Source: Candidatus Anammoximicrobium sp. (lineage in GTDB: Bacteria > Planctomycetota > Planctomycetia > Pirellulales > Pirellulaceae). Taken from it: a stretch of DNA of 64,000 nucleotides. The stretch spans positions 1 to 64,000 of the forward strand of contig JAAYYU010000223.1 in assembly GCA_012515235.1 (NCBI GenBank). Direction: 5' to 3'. The translations under genes were made by a program, and so were the position numbers. The first letter of the stretch is position 1. Each line of letters begins with the position of its first letter. Under the pieces are notes generated by a model. That model worked only from the letters and a program-made list of their open reading frames with translations, had not been told where the DNA came from and searched no databases. This document shows positions 14,654 to 23,785 of this stretch, piece after piece.

Positions 14654-16093
14654 ATGTCTCACAGGAACAAGCTGCTGTCGGCTCTGCCCATCACGTTTCT
14701 TTTTCAGGCCTGGGGCTACGCAGCCGACGCCCCGTCGTTCGACCCGCAAGTGGCGGCCAAGTACGGATTGAGTATTCCTGCGGATGCCGACGAGTTAGGG
14801 CCGGCACCGCAGTGGGTCCGAGAAGCGGAAGTTGTCGCCAGTTCCGCGGCGGTTTGGAAGGGTTACGAATTCACCCTGAAGGAAACGCCCGTGACCCGCA
14901 TCGTCCGCTGCCGGTCCGGTCACCGCAAAATGCAGATTCTCGACTACCACCCGGTGGAAAAGGTCACCGGGATCGATGCGGAATCCGTCCGAGGCCTGCC
15001 GCTCCTGTCGCATGTTCCGCACAGTCCGGACGCCTTCCGGTTGGCTCATGAACACGGAATCCGGGCCATTCCCTACGTGCATTTCATGTGCATCCACACG
15101 AATTACGCAGACCAGGACGTCTGCTATTACGAGCATCCGGAAATCCTGATGAAGGACGACAAAGGGCGTTGGGTTCACACCGGCATGGACGGCTCCGAGC
15201 GGCTGCACCGGTTTCGGACCTGTGCCAACAGCCCGAGCTACTGGAAGCTCTCGCTGGCCTACGTCAAGAAGCTGATGGACTGGGGCGCCGACGGCGTGTT
15301 CATCGACAACGCCGGCCGCCGGCCACCCTGCTTCGCGCCGAATTTCGACAAGGTCCGCAACCCCGAGTTCGCTCCGTACGTCCACGAGCACCTGTTCCCC
15401 CAGGCAACGCACGACTATGCCTGGGGCCGGTTCCTGGACGCCGTCCGGAGCCTGGTCAAGAGCTATGGCGACGACAAGATCGTGGTCCTCAACTCCGGGA
15501 TCGGCGATCCGTGGCAGTCCGCGGGCGACTGCTGCATGTGGGAGTCGTTCATTTTCAGCTGGGCTTGGGAGGGCCGCCGTCACACCTGGAGCGACGTGAA
15601 GGCCAAGGCCAAGGCGAATCAGTGGTATCTGGACGCGGGCCGGCGGATCGTCGCCCTCGCCTTCCTCGATCCCCATCGCCACGATCTGAAGAACGATTCG
15701 TTCTGGGCTTACGCCTCTGCCCGGCTGGTCGACTTTGTGCTGTGGGCCAATTTCGACCGCACGGAGGTCGAGGTCCTGAATCGCGTCCGTTTGGGCCGCG
15801 GCCTCGGCCCGTACCAGGAGTCGGAGCACATCGCCTACCGTTTCTTCGAGAACGGCTTGATCGTGCTCAACAACGGTCCGGAAGACCGCCAGCTGACACT
15901 TCGCAGTGCCGACAACTTTGCCCATCCGCAGTTGCTCGACCTGTACGACGGACAGAAGACGGTCTCGGTGGACCGGGGCGAGTTGAAGGTGAGCGTCCCC
16001 GCCACGACGGCGCGGATCTACGTGGAGCCGCGGACCGCACCGGGGCGAGGTTCCGCAGCGGAAGCAGGCGGCGGCCGCAAATCTGCCAATTGA
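14654..16093 (+). CDS. Exported TIM-barrel putative glycosidase
   Basis: A 479-residue protein with a signal peptide (KLLSALPITFLFQAWGYAADA). The ATG at 14654 has GAGAGGA about eight bases upstream; the open frame extends to 14570 but without a ribosome-binding site. The body resembles hypothetical glycosyl-hydrolase barrels: HGIRAIPYVHFMCIHTNYA, DWGADGVFIDNAGRR with an acidic residue at a strand end, KIVVLNSGIGDPW and VLWANFDR. A beta-rich C-terminus follows (ENGLIVLNNGPEDRQLTL). Gene 12645-14528 starts 126 bp away on the opposite strand, so the two may share a regulatory region and a substrate pathway. No catalytic pair could be assigned with confidence. Confidence 0.6.
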   Translation: MSHRNKLLSALPITFLFQAWGYAADAPSFDPQVAAKYGLSIPADADELGPAPQWVREAEVVASSAAVWKGYEFTLKETPVTRIVRCRSGHRKMQILDYHPVEKVTGIDAESVRGLPLLSHVPHSPDAFRLAHEHGIRAIPYVHFMCIHTNYADQDVCYYEHPEILMKDDKGRWVHTGMDGSERLHRFRTCANSPSYWKLSLAYVKKLMDWGADGVFIDNAGRRPPCFAPNFDKVRNPEFAPYVHEHLFPQATHDYAWGRFLDAVRSLVKSYGDDKIVVLNSGIGDPWQSAGDCCMWESFIFSWAWEGRRHTWSDVKAKAKANQWYLDAGRRIVALAFLDPHRHDLKNDSFWAYASARLVDFVLWANFDRTEVEVLNRVRLGRGLGPYQESEHIAYRFFENGLIVLNNGPEDRQLTLRSADNFAHPQLLDLYDGQKTVSVDRGELKVSVPATTARIYVEPRTAPGRGSAAEAGGGRKSAN

Positions 16094-16130
16094 GTCCCGA
16101 ACCGCGGGCGGCCGTCGGACACGTCCCCGC

Positions 16131-17639
16131 TCACGTCGAAACTTCCTCCTGGGTCAGCCGACCGTTCCAGATCAGCCCTGCCAAACGTTCCGGGTCCGGC
16201 GCGGGCTCGAAGAGACTGACGAGGTAACCGACGATCATCGTCGCACCGCAGCCGATCAGCGTGTACCAAAGGAAGGAAATCCCGGTCGCCAACCAGACCG
16301 GCAGCAGCACAACGATCCCCGCCAGCCAGCCCACCAACGCTCCGCGCGCCGTGACGCGGCGCAAGAGCATGCCCATGAAGAACAGCCCCAACAACGGCCC
16401 GCCGACCAGGCCGATGACCTTGTTGCTGGCTTCCAGCAGGGTCCCCAAGTGCTGGACCAGAAACGCGAACGCGATCACCAGCGCCCCGTACACCAGGGTC
16501 AGCCGCCGAGCCAGTCGGAGTTGCGTCCGTTCGGACATGTCCGCGCCAGGCCGCAGCCGCTGATAAAAGTCGATCAGGCTGGCCGACGTCAGCGAATTGA
16601 TCCCGGCCGAAATCGTGGACATGCTGGCCGCGTAAATCGCGGCGATCAACAGGCCGGAGAAGCCGGCGGGCAACTGTGTCACCACGAAATACGGCAGAAT
16701 CTGGTCCGGCTTGCTGATCTGTCCGGCCGCCAACGGATCCCCGTGGACCTGGTAGAAAGCGTACAAGACCAAACCGGCGCCGTAGAACACGGCCGTCACG
16801 GGAAGCACCATCGCCAACTTGATCCACAGGCCCCGCTGGGCCTCCTTCAGGCTCTTGGCGGTCAGATAGCGTTGCACGGAGACCTGGTCCGTGGCCATCT
16901 GCACCAGGTGCATAAAAGCCCCGCCGATCACCAGACCCCAGATGGTCAGCCGCACCGTCGGATCCAGGCTGAAACTCAGATTCCAGCGATCCCCGGCCGT
17001 CGCCAACTCGGCTACCTGCTTGATCCCGCCCGGCACACGGGCCAAGGCGACCAACCCAATCACCAGCTGTCCGCCGAACAGCACCACCAACTGCATCACA
17101 TCGGTCCAGATCACCGCCCTCATGCCGCCCAAGGTGGTGTAAAAGGTCGTCAGCAGGCCCGTACACAGAATCGTAAACCACAAGGGCATGCCTGTCGCTT
17201 GCTCCAAGGCCAGGGCCGGGGCATAGGTCGCCAAGGCCAACCACAGCAGCACGCGGAGAATGAAGGAAGCCGAAGCCAGCGTGCGCACCTGGACCGAAAA
17301 CCGCTCTTCCAAATACTGGTACGCCGTAAAGAACCGCGACTGGTAAAAAAACGGCAAGATCAGCACCGTCGTGATGGGCGTCGCGATGAAGAAGCCCAGG
17401 TTGACCAGGAAAAAGGCCGGGCCGTACGCGTAGCCTTCCGCCGGAGAGGCCAGAAAGCTGATTCCGGAGAAGAGGGCGGCCAGGACCGTCATCGAGATGA
17501 TCACACTGCCCATGCTGCGCCCTGCCAGGAAGTACTCGGACAGGTTCCGTTGGCCGCGCATGAACGACGCGCCGATCGCGACCGTGATCAGCAGGTAGAC
17601 GGCAAAGACGGTGTAGTCCAGCCAAGTGAACGTTTCCAT
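16131..17639 (-). CDS. Sodium:solute symporter (SSS family)
   Basis: A 502-residue integral membrane protein with about thirteen hydrophobic segments. The start ATG at 17639 (METFTWLDYTVF) has GGGAG six bases upstream; a TTG two codons earlier is less likely. SSS hallmarks include the N-terminal YLLITVAIGASFMRGQRNLSEYFLAGRSM, FSGISFLASPAEGYAYGP and the long TM segments of a LeuT-like fold. The family couples Na+ entry to uptake of sugars, amino acids, nucleosides or vitamins. Among planctomycetal neighbours of glycosidases and oxidoreductases, sugar or sialic-acid-like substrates are common, but this sequence does not decide. It is convergent with the glycosidase-like gene, separated by 37 bp. 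Confidence 0.9.
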   Translation of the reverse strand: METFTWLDYTVFAVYLLITVAIGASFMRGQRNLSEYFLAGRSMGSVIISMTVLAALFSGISFLASPAEGYAYGPAFFLVNLGFFIATPITTVLILPFFYQSRFFTAYQYLEERFSVQVRTLASASFILRVLLWLALATYAPALALEQATGMPLWFTILCTGLLTTFYTTLGGMRAVIWTDVMQLVVLFGGQLVIGLVALARVPGGIKQVAELATAGDRWNLSFSLDPTVRLTIWGLVIGGAFMHLVQMATDQVSVQRYLTAKSLKEAQRGLWIKLAMVLPVTAVFYGAGLVLYAFYQVHGDPLAAGQISKPDQILPYFVVTQLPAGFSGLLIAAIYAASMSTISAGINSLTSASLIDFYQRLRPGADMSERTQLRLARRLTLVYGALVIAFAFLVQHLGTLLEASNKVIGLVGGPLLGLFFMGMLLRRVTARGALVGWLAGIVVLLPVWLATGISFLWYTLIGCGATMIVGYLVSLFEPAPDPERLAGLIWNGRLTQEEVST

Positions 17640-17915
17640 GAGCAACTCCCTGCGTCAAAGCCGGCCGCGGCAGTCCGCGACCCGCGCGTCAGAAGCCCGG
17701 CTCCCACCAGAACACGGTGCTTTTCCAAACCAGCGCCCACCGCGACTGGCGGCGAGTCCAGGGGCGAGTGTAACGGCATCCCTGCCGCACCGCAACCAAC
17801 CGGCGCACTGCTCGGCGGACCGCCTGGCCACGGGTCCGCGCGCAGTCCTGGTTTGAACGCGACATTTTTTCGCTTGTCTTGCCAATTCGCCGCCGCCGCG
17901 TTATAACCGTGCCTC

Positions 17916-18692
17916 ATGATCAGACGCTCCAAAATCCTCGCCAAAATTCGTGCCGGCCGAGTCGCGCGCGTATGTGCGGTCGGCGGTTTCTTGCGTTACT
18001 TTCCGCGGTTGGCCGCCGAATTCCGCTACGACGGCATCTGGGTCGACGCGGAGCACCGCGTTTGGGATCCTGCGGAAGCCTCCGCGATGTTGGCGATGCA
18101 CCGCTTGGCGGATATCGACTGTCTCTGGCGGCCGGCGACGATCGAGAAGACGGGCCTGTATCGCCTGCTGGAGGATGGGGCGGCGGGTCTGATGATCCCG
18201 CATGTTTCGACGCCCCAGCGGGCCCAGGAACTGGTGCTGGCCGTCAAGTTCCCGCCGCTGGGCGACCGGGGGCTGGACGGAGCGGGCTTGGATGCGGATT
18301 TCCTGGTCGGCAAGCCGGCGGACTACACGGACCAGGTCAACCGCGAGACGTTCCTGGTGGTCCAAATCGAAACGCCGCTGGCCTTGGACAACGTGGAAGC
18401 CATCGCGGCCGTGCCCGGCGTGGATGTGCTGTTCCTGGGGCCCGGCGATCTGTCGTTGCGTTTGGGCTGTACGCCCGCTGTCAACGACCCGGTGCTGATG
18501 GATGCCCAGAAGCGATTGGCCGCCGCCTGTCGCCAGCACGGCAAAGCCTGGGGCCGTCCGGTGGGCAGCGGCGACGACGCGCGCACGGTGATTGAAATGG
18601 GCGCGCAACTGGTCGTGCTCGGCGGCGATTTCGGGGCCATCTACCAGCACTTGGCCGATTGCGCGGCGAAACTGGACGCGGTCTTGCCATGA
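17916..18692 (+). CDS. HpcH/HpaI family class II aldolase
   Basis: A 258-residue protein of normal length for the HpcH/HpaI group, which cleaves or condenses 2-keto-3-deoxy acids to pyruvate or a related keto acid plus an aldehyde using a divalent metal. Visible active-site elements are IWVDAEHR (acidic residues and catalytic His, 42-48), CLWRPA (pyruvate-binding Arg), QIETPLAL and FLGPGDLSLRLG (metal-binding Glu and Asp). The usual PPxGxRG loop appears as FPPLGDRGL. It is the first gene of a tight unit: its stop overlaps the next start by four bases. No strong ribosome-binding site is seen. The natural substrate is unknown; 2-keto-3-deoxy sugar acids are the family's common range. Confidence 0.88.
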   Translation: MIRRSKILAKIRAGRVARVCAVGGFLRYFPRLAAEFRYDGIWVDAEHRVWDPAEASAMLAMHRLADIDCLWRPATIEKTGLYRLLEDGAAGLMIPHVSTPQRAQELVLAVKFPPLGDRGLDGAGLDADFLVGKPADYTDQVNRETFLVVQIETPLALDNVEAIAAVPGVDVLFLGPGDLSLRLGCTPAVNDPVLMDAQKRLAAACRQHGKAWGRPVGSGDDARTVIEMGAQLVVLGGDFGAIYQHLADCAAKLDAVLP

Positions 18693-19195
18693 GCACGGAA
18701 TCTTCTCCACTGCCGTATCGCGACACCAAGCCCGTCGGGGCGGCGGATTTCTATTTCGCCGTCAACGCCACGTTCCGTTTCCTGTGGCAACGGTTTGGCG
18801 CAGAGGGCTTGCGCCGCTACTGGACCGATCTCGGCACGCAGTACTACGCGCCGGTCGCCGAAAGCTGGAAACAAGGCGGCTTGCCCGCCATCGCCGCCTA
18901 CTGGCGCGCGTTCTTTGCCGCCGAACCGGGCGCGGAGGTTCAGGTGCACGAGAGCGGCGAGGCCGTGGTCGTCGAAGTCGCCGTCTGCCCCGCCATCAAG
19001 CACCTGCGCGCTCACCAGCGTGAAATCGTGCCGTGTTTTTGTCAGCATTGTTATTTCCTGAACGAAGCCATCGCCGCACCGGCCGGCTTCACCGCCCGCG
19101 TGACCGGCGGCAACGGCTCGTGCCGCCAGACCTTCCGGGCCCGCGACGGCGAAGTTCCTCCCCAGGACTTGAACGACATCCGGGCAGCCACATGA
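18689..19195 (+). CDS. Cys-rich protein A of a paralogous pair, coupled to the aldolase
   Basis: A 168-residue protein starting in the ATGA overlap with the aldolase. It is soluble, with no signal peptide. Conserved-looking residues are Cys100-Pro, Cys118-x-His-Cys121 and Cys145, plus an extra Cys116. The same pattern occurs in the next gene product with nearly identical spacing (18 residues, then 3, then 24 or 25). The N-terminal half has AEGLRRYWTDLG and GLPAIAAYWRAFF, again matching the partner. Layout loosely recalls the L-2-amino-thiazoline-4-carboxylate hydrolase-like family (CP near mid-protein, later Cys residues, a final C-x-x-x-F/I-R), but I cannot confirm membership. A metal- or cofactor-binding role is inferred from the Cys/His set. 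Confidence 0.7.
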   Translation: MSTESSPLPYRDTKPVGAADFYFAVNATFRFLWQRFGAEGLRRYWTDLGTQYYAPVAESWKQGGLPAIAAYWRAFFAAEPGAEVQVHESGEAVVVEVAVCPAIKHLRAHQREIVPCFCQHCYFLNEAIAAPAGFTARVTGGNGSCRQTFRARDGEVPPQDLNDIRAAT

Positions 19196-19743
19196 TCGGC
19201 GTCTACGATTTCTGCGGACATTACGATTGGACCTTTGAATGGCTGCGCCAAACCGGCGGCGAGGAACTGCTCCGCCAGTACTGGGACGAGGCGATCTCGC
19301 AAGACTCCCAACGCCACGCGGCCGCGCTGATCCTGCCCCGAGGCATCGCCGGGATGGTCGAGTACTGGGGCCACACGCTGGAGCACGAAGCCGCCGGGTA
19401 TTACTGCACAACCACCGACGCGGTCTACCGCATCGACATGCACGAGTGCCCTTCCAAGGGCTTCCTGATGCGCAACGCCCTGCACCAGTACCACGACTAC
19501 TGCGACCACTGCCTGGGCTGGATCGGGCCGCTCCTGCGCCGCGCCGGCTTTGTCGTCGATCACCAGCACAACCACGCCGGCCGCTGCTGGTGGGAGATCC
19601 GCCGCGCCGACGATCCTACCCCGCCCAGCGCGCCCGGCAGCCTGGCGGGAGAGCACGACGTGCGCCTGCTTCCGGATTGGAATCAGCCGGGTCCGATGGA
19701 CACCTACCGCCGAGCCAACGATCCCGACGACAAGTCGGCCTGA
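19192..19743 (+). CDS. Cys-rich protein B of a paralogous pair
   Basis: A 183-residue protein whose ATG overlaps the previous stop (ATGA), making a three-gene coupled unit with the aldolase. It is recognisably a sister of the preceding protein: GGEELLRQYWDEA, RGIAGMVEYWGHTL, then Cys86-Pro, Cys104-x-His-Cys107 and GRCWWEIR with Cys132. It also carries extra histidines (HDYCDHC and VDHQHNHAG) that the sister lacks, so the two are probably non-equivalent subunits of one complex. A Pro-rich C-terminal tail follows residue 140. No signal peptide is present. Function is unknown; genomic coupling suggests it acts with the HpaI-type aldolase or on its substrate. Confidence 0.7.
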   Translation: MIGVYDFCGHYDWTFEWLRQTGGEELLRQYWDEAISQDSQRHAAALILPRGIAGMVEYWGHTLEHEAAGYYCTTTDAVYRIDMHECPSKGFLMRNALHQYHDYCDHCLGWIGPLLRRAGFVVDHQHNHAGRCWWEIRRADDPTPPSAPGSLAGEHDVRLLPDWNQPGPMDTYRRANDPDDKSA

Positions 19744-19878
19744 TGGACCGAAAAAAGGCGACCTAGGACAGCCGCCAGCCCGTGGCCAGCAGCCTCGAGC
19801 GACGGAGAACGCACCGCGGACGCCGGGCCGGCGACTGCCCGCGCAACGCTTGCTCAGGCAGCAGGACACGCGCCGGTC

Positions 19879-20853
19879 TCAGAACTCCGGCGGCAAGGCG
19901 TGGGCCTCGGTGATCTTGTCGCCCAGGCCCAGCAGCCAGCGTTCGCCGTCGGTTTCGATCACCACGTCCGTATCGAAAACCTCGGCCAAGAGAAAGGTGA
20001 GCGGGCCCAAGGTCAGGCGGCCGCCGGCCCGGAGTCTCACCACTTCATCCGTAGCCCGGTTGGTGAACCAGACTTCCGGCTGGCCGTCGATCTGGGTGAT
20101 CGAGGTCAAGTACGTGTTATCCGTCGGATCGAAACCGCCGCCGAGAGCGAAGATGTTGCGGCGAACGATGGCCTGATAGGCTTCCTGGTCGTCGAAGGCC
20201 AGCCGATCCGAAATGCGCCACGAGCGGCGGCGGAACTGCTCGTACACGTTCTCGGTCGTCGCGCCAGCCGCGGCGACCGCCGGTTTCGCTCCCGCCGCGC
20301 TGCTCGCTTGAAGGATCAACGTCTCAATGGCCAAGGACAGATCCAACTGATCGGTGCGCTGCAAGGGGGTGATGGTCAAGGAGCGGACCTGGTGCAGCAG
20401 GTCCGTTCGGTAGAAAGCGAACAGGAACTGGGTCAACTGCTCCAAGGTGCCGCGCGCCCGGACAGCGAACGACAGGGTGTAGTACAGCCCGGCTCGCGGA
20501 ACCGGTTCGCTGGAGGTAACGCTGGGGCTGCCCAAGCCGACGTCGTCCACCAACTCGACCAGCCACGCCTGATACAACGAGCGGGCCGCCTCGGTGTCGG
20601 CGGGCAGCGACTGGTCCTCCCACCTCGCCAGCAGTTGGCTGGCCTCTCGGAGACGCCGAAGCGACGTTTCCCGCTGTTGAATGTCCCGCTCCAGTTGCGT
20701 CCGGCGATTGCGGGCGACGTCCAGAGGGCCTTGAATCACGTGAGCGAGCAGCCACTCGCCGCCGAAGTAGGCCACCATGAGAAACAGGGCGGCGGCCAGG
20801 CCCAGCGTGCGGTAGCGGGATGACGGCGGTGGCGGCGGAGGAGGCCGAGTCAT
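19879..20853 (-). CDS. gspM: GspM/PilO-like type II secretion protein
   Basis: A 324-residue bitopic membrane protein: a proline-rich cytoplasmic start (MTRPPPPPPP), one TM segment (TLGLAAALFLMVAYFGGEWL, about 16-35), a coiled-coil stretch (residues 48-75) and a ferredoxin-like alpha/beta domain (YYTLSFAVRARGTLEQLTQFLFAF). This is the GspM/PilO layout. The last 100 residues are an additional beta-rich part. Its ATG overlaps the stop of the gspL-like gene. GspM stabilises GspL and the inner-membrane platform. It is the last gene of the gsp run. Assignment rests on architecture and position, since sequence conservation in this family is low. Confidence 0.65.
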   Translation of the reverse strand: MTRPPPPPPPSSRYRTLGLAAALFLMVAYFGGEWLLAHVIQGPLDVARNRRTQLERDIQQRETSLRRLREASQLLARWEDQSLPADTEAARSLYQAWLVELVDDVGLGSPSVTSSEPVPRAGLYYTLSFAVRARGTLEQLTQFLFAFYRTDLLHQVRSLTITPLQRTDQLDLSLAIETLILQASSAAGAKPAVAAAGATTENVYEQFRRRSWRISDRLAFDDQEAYQAIVRRNIFALGGGFDPTDNTYLTSITQIDGQPEVWFTNRATDEVVRLRAGGRLTLGPLTFLLAEVFDTDVVIETDGERWLLGLGDKITEAHALPPEF

Positions 20854-22475
20854 GGCTTGGCCTCCTTCCGTTTGCCCGCGGGCGAGGTCGGCCGAGCGGA
20901 GGGCTGCGCGACGGGGGAGGCGGGCGTCGGGGGCCGGACGCGGGGCGTCGCCTTGACTGCCGTCGTCTCGGACACCGTCGTCTCGGGCGCGGGGGCCTCA
21001 GGCACCGTCGCCTCGGGCGCGGGGGCGGCGTATTGGTCAGGACGCCGCGGGGCTATAGAGACCGACGTTTCGTACAGCCACGTATAGTCGTCTTCCTGGG
21101 TCCGCTGCTGGACTCGCCGGCTGCGCACCGCGCGAAAAGGATCCCGCACCTGACGTTCTAAATTGACGACCACTTTGGGGTCCCGTACGAGTCCCTGCAG
21201 GTCGATCAGCCCGCCAGCGCCTTGGGATGGCCGCATACTCATCCGCAGCACCACGGCGTCGCGCGGACTGGGAAAACGGACCGACAGGTCTCGCAGTTCC
21301 TCCAGCCAGTTCACCTCGCGGTTCTTCCAGGCCCCGATCGCTTCGATGCGCTGCTTCAGTTTCACACCCTTGCGGGCGGTGTCATTCAAGTCGCGAAGCC
21401 GCGCTGCCAGGCGTTGGTTGTCGGCGTTCACCTCGGCCAGGTTGCTCCACACATAGAAGGCCAGCCCCAGCGCGGCCACGATCAGCCCGCCGGCCGCCAG
21501 CACAGCGACTCGCCACCGGGCCCACGGGTGCGGCCGGCGACGCGCGTGCAGAAAGTCAATCGGGTGGCTCCCGGCCGCTTCGTCGAGCAGCACGCCCAAC
21601 AGCGGCGCGAAACGCTCCGGCTGCGGCGGAACCTCCGCGTCCGGGGCTTCGACCGCATCGAGCGGATCCAGCACTTCCACGGGCAACGACAAGTCGCGGC
21701 CAATTTCGGCCGCCAGCGATTCGTGGTCCGCTGGGCGGCCAAACAGGTAGACCTTTCGAATGCCCCCCTCTCCCACGTGCTCGCGAGGCGCGGCCAGCAC
21801 CGTCCGTCTCGCTTCGGCCACAAGCCGGTCGTCGGCGTCCTCGTCGGACATCTGTTCGGGCAAACGCACGGTCCGCGTGAAATCCAGGCGGTCCGGCGCG
21901 ATGACGTTAAACGCCAGATCGTGCCCCACGCGGTTGATCAGCAAACAGGTCTGATCCGTGGCCGAAATCAGGCGCCGGAACAGGCTCGCTCCGGCCAGCG
22001 GCCGCAGCACGATGCGGTGGGGCGTCAAGCCGGCGGCCGCCAGTCGGCCGCGGATTCGCTGCTGTTCCTCATCGGCCAGGGCCGCAACCAGCACGGACCT
22101 CGGCGATTCCGCAGCGCCTGGCGCGGGGACGAAATCCAGCAACGTCTGCTCGGAGATGGTCGGCGACTGTTGCTCGGCCTGGTTGGCAACCAGTTCCGGA
22201 AGTTCCTCGTCCGCCGCCGGCGGCAACGTCAGGTACAACAATTCCACGCCGCTTCGCGGGAGGGCGACCAGGACGTGAGCCCGGCTCGCTTTCCAGCGGC
22301 GCAGCAGCCCCTTGATCTCCGCAACAAACGCCTGTTCGAGCTGCTCCGAATCGGCCCCGGCGGGGGGCAGGGGCAGACCGCCCAGAGCAAGCACCCGCAC
22401 GTCTCGACCGCTGGTCTGGCCGAGCGCGTAGCGGATTTCGCGCGAGTCCCAATCGAGCGCCAGAAGGTGCGGCAT
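20850..22475 (-). CDS. gspL: GspL-like (PilM-PilN fusion) type II secretion protein
   Basis: A 541-residue protein combining an actin-like ATPase-fold cytoplasmic domain (residues 1-315: LLALDWDSREIRYAL, VLVALPRSGVELLYLTLP, TCLLINRVGHDLAF), a TM segment (VAVLAAGGLIVAALGLAFYVW, about 322-342), a coiled coil and a periplasmic PilN-like domain (to about 460). A low-complexity Pro/Ala/Thr tail ends the protein. GspL links the GspE ATPase to the periplasmic pseudopilus machinery. The ATG at 22475 has GAGGT eight bases upstream. It lies 26 bp behind glcF, so the glycolate oxidase genes separate it from gspK. The tail beyond residue 470 is unusual for GspL. Confidence 0.75.
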   Translation of the reverse strand: MPHLLALDWDSREIRYALGQTSGRDVRVLALGGLPLPPAGADSEQLEQAFVAEIKGLLRRWKASRAHVLVALPRSGVELLYLTLPPAADEELPELVANQAEQQSPTISEQTLLDFVPAPGAAESPRSVLVAALADEEQQRIRGRLAAAGLTPHRIVLRPLAGASLFRRLISATDQTCLLINRVGHDLAFNVIAPDRLDFTRTVRLPEQMSDEDADDRLVAEARRTVLAAPREHVGEGGIRKVYLFGRPADHESLAAEIGRDLSLPVEVLDPLDAVEAPDAEVPPQPERFAPLLGVLLDEAAGSHPIDFLHARRRPHPWARWRVAVLAAGGLIVAALGLAFYVWSNLAEVNADNQRLAARLRDLNDTARKGVKLKQRIEAIGAWKNREVNWLEELRDLSVRFPSPRDAVVLRMSMRPSQGAGGLIDLQGLVRDPKVVVNLERQVRDPFRAVRSRRVQQRTQEDDYTWLYETSVSIAPRRPDQYAAPAPEATVPEAPAPETTVSETTAVKATPRVRPPTPASPVAQPSARPTSPAGKRKEAKP

Positions 22476-22501
22476 GATCGTGTACCTCGCTCTCTTGACC
22501 G

Positions 22502-23785
22502 TTATTCGCCCCCGGCGTCACTCGCCGACGGCGACTTCCCACCGGCCGCCGTGGCGATCTCGGCCAGGTGGCAGACGCGGACCGGCAGGCCGCGGCGGTG
22601 GACGCCAAAGCTCAACTGCATGATACAGGCGGGACAGGACGTCACCAGCACGTTTGCCCCCGTGCGTTCGACGTTGTCCAGTTTGCGATCGAGCACTTGC
22701 AGCGACAGGTCGTAGTGGTAGGCCGCATAGGAACCGGCTCCCCCGCAACACCAGTCCGCTTCGGGCAGTTCGCGGTACTCGACGCCGGGCAGCGAGCGGA
22801 GCACCTCGCGCGGCTCGCGGGACAGCCCCTGGCCGCGCACCGCGTGGCACGGATCGTGATAGGTCGCGATGATCTTCTCGCCCGGCGGAATCGCCAGCGG
22901 GGCCGCCTGAGGCAGCAACTCGACCACATCGCGAATCCGCGCAGCCTGGGCGGCCGCCACCTCGCGCCGCGGATCGCCCTCGGCAAACAGCGCCGGATAC
23001 TTCTTCAAAAACGAGGCGCAGCTGGAGCAGTCGGTGACGATGATGTCGAAGTTGCCGGCCTCCAGGATCGCCAGGTTCTTCTCGGCCATCCTCCGGGCCG
23101 CCGGACGGTCGCCGTACGTGTCCGCCGGCAGGCCGCAGCAACAGTTCTCCAGGACTTCGACGGTCCTGCCCAGCGTGCGCAACAGGCCGAGCGTCGCCTC
23201 CGACACGCACGGAAACAGGGCGTCCATGCCGCAGCCCACGAAAAAGCCGATCCGCAACGTGCCCTGACCCTCCAGCACGCCGGCGGGAATCTTGTCCCGA
23301 AACGCCTGGTCGGGCATCCGCTTGACGATTTTTTGAGCCCGAGGAAAATCGCGCCCGAATGCCCGCAGCAACCCCAGCGCGCCGGCGATGTTGGACAGCC
23401 CCGTGCGCAGGGACAGCCCGACGGCGCGGGCGGCCAGTCGCAACCGCTTGGGATAGGGCAGTAACTGGTTGAACAGCACGCGGTGGAATCTCTCGCGGCC
23501 GACGCGTTCCAGGTAGTCGCCGCGCGCTGCCACGATCAGGTCCGCCGTCTGGACGCCGGGGAAGCAATTCGCAGTACAGGCGCCGCACAACAGGCAATTG
23601 AAGAGCGGCTCTTTGAGTTCCTGGTCCCACTCCAGACGCTTCTCCACCAGGGCGCGCACCAGGGCCACGCGGCCGCGGGCGACCCCGGCCTCGTGCCCCG
23701 TCGCGCGGAAAATGGGGCAGGCCACCTGGCAGAACCCGCAGCGATTGCAGCGGGCGATTTCGTCGTAGCGTTCTTCGATGCTCAT
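22502..23785 (-). CDS. glcF: Glycolate oxidase iron-sulfur subunit GlcF
   Basis: A 427-residue protein with two N-terminal ferredoxin-type 4Fe-4S motifs (CNRCGFCQVACP near residue 13 and CLLCGACTANCFP near 64). Two CCG-type cysteine repeats follow (ENCCCGLPADTYG with DCSSCASFLKK, and YHDPCH with WCCGGAGSY and SCPACIMQL). This is the GlcF/LldE/heterodisulfide-reductase-like architecture that passes electrons from the FAD subunits of glycolate oxidase to the respiratory quinone pool. It starts directly after the stop of the fused GlcD-GlcE gene (the codons abut), so the two are translationally coupled. Lactate or another 2-hydroxyacid instead of glycolate remains possible. Confidence 0.92.
   Translation of the reverse strand: MSIEERYDEIARCNRCGFCQVACPIFRATGHEAGVARGRVALVRALVEKRLEWDQELKEPLFNCLLCGACTANCFPGVQTADLIVAARGDYLERVGRERFHRVLFNQLLPYPKRLRLAARAVGLSLRTGLSNIAGALGLLRAFGRDFPRAQKIVKRMPDQAFRDKIPAGVLEGQGTLRIGFFVGCGMDALFPCVSEATLGLLRTLGRTVEVLENCCCGLPADTYGDRPAARRMAEKNLAILEAGNFDIIVTDCSSCASFLKKYPALFAEGDPRREVAAAQAARIRDVVELLPQAAPLAIPPGEKIIATYHDPCHAVRGQGLSREPREVLRSLPGVEYRELPEADWCCGGAGSYAAYHYDLSLQVLDRKLDNVERTGANVLVTSCPACIMQLSFGVHRRGLPVRVCHLAEIATAAGGKSPSASDAGGE

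Noticed and set aside
19744..19878. Small gene between the Cys-rich pair and gspM
   Set aside because: The 135-bp convergent gap holds only short frames without start sites or composition like the neighbours.
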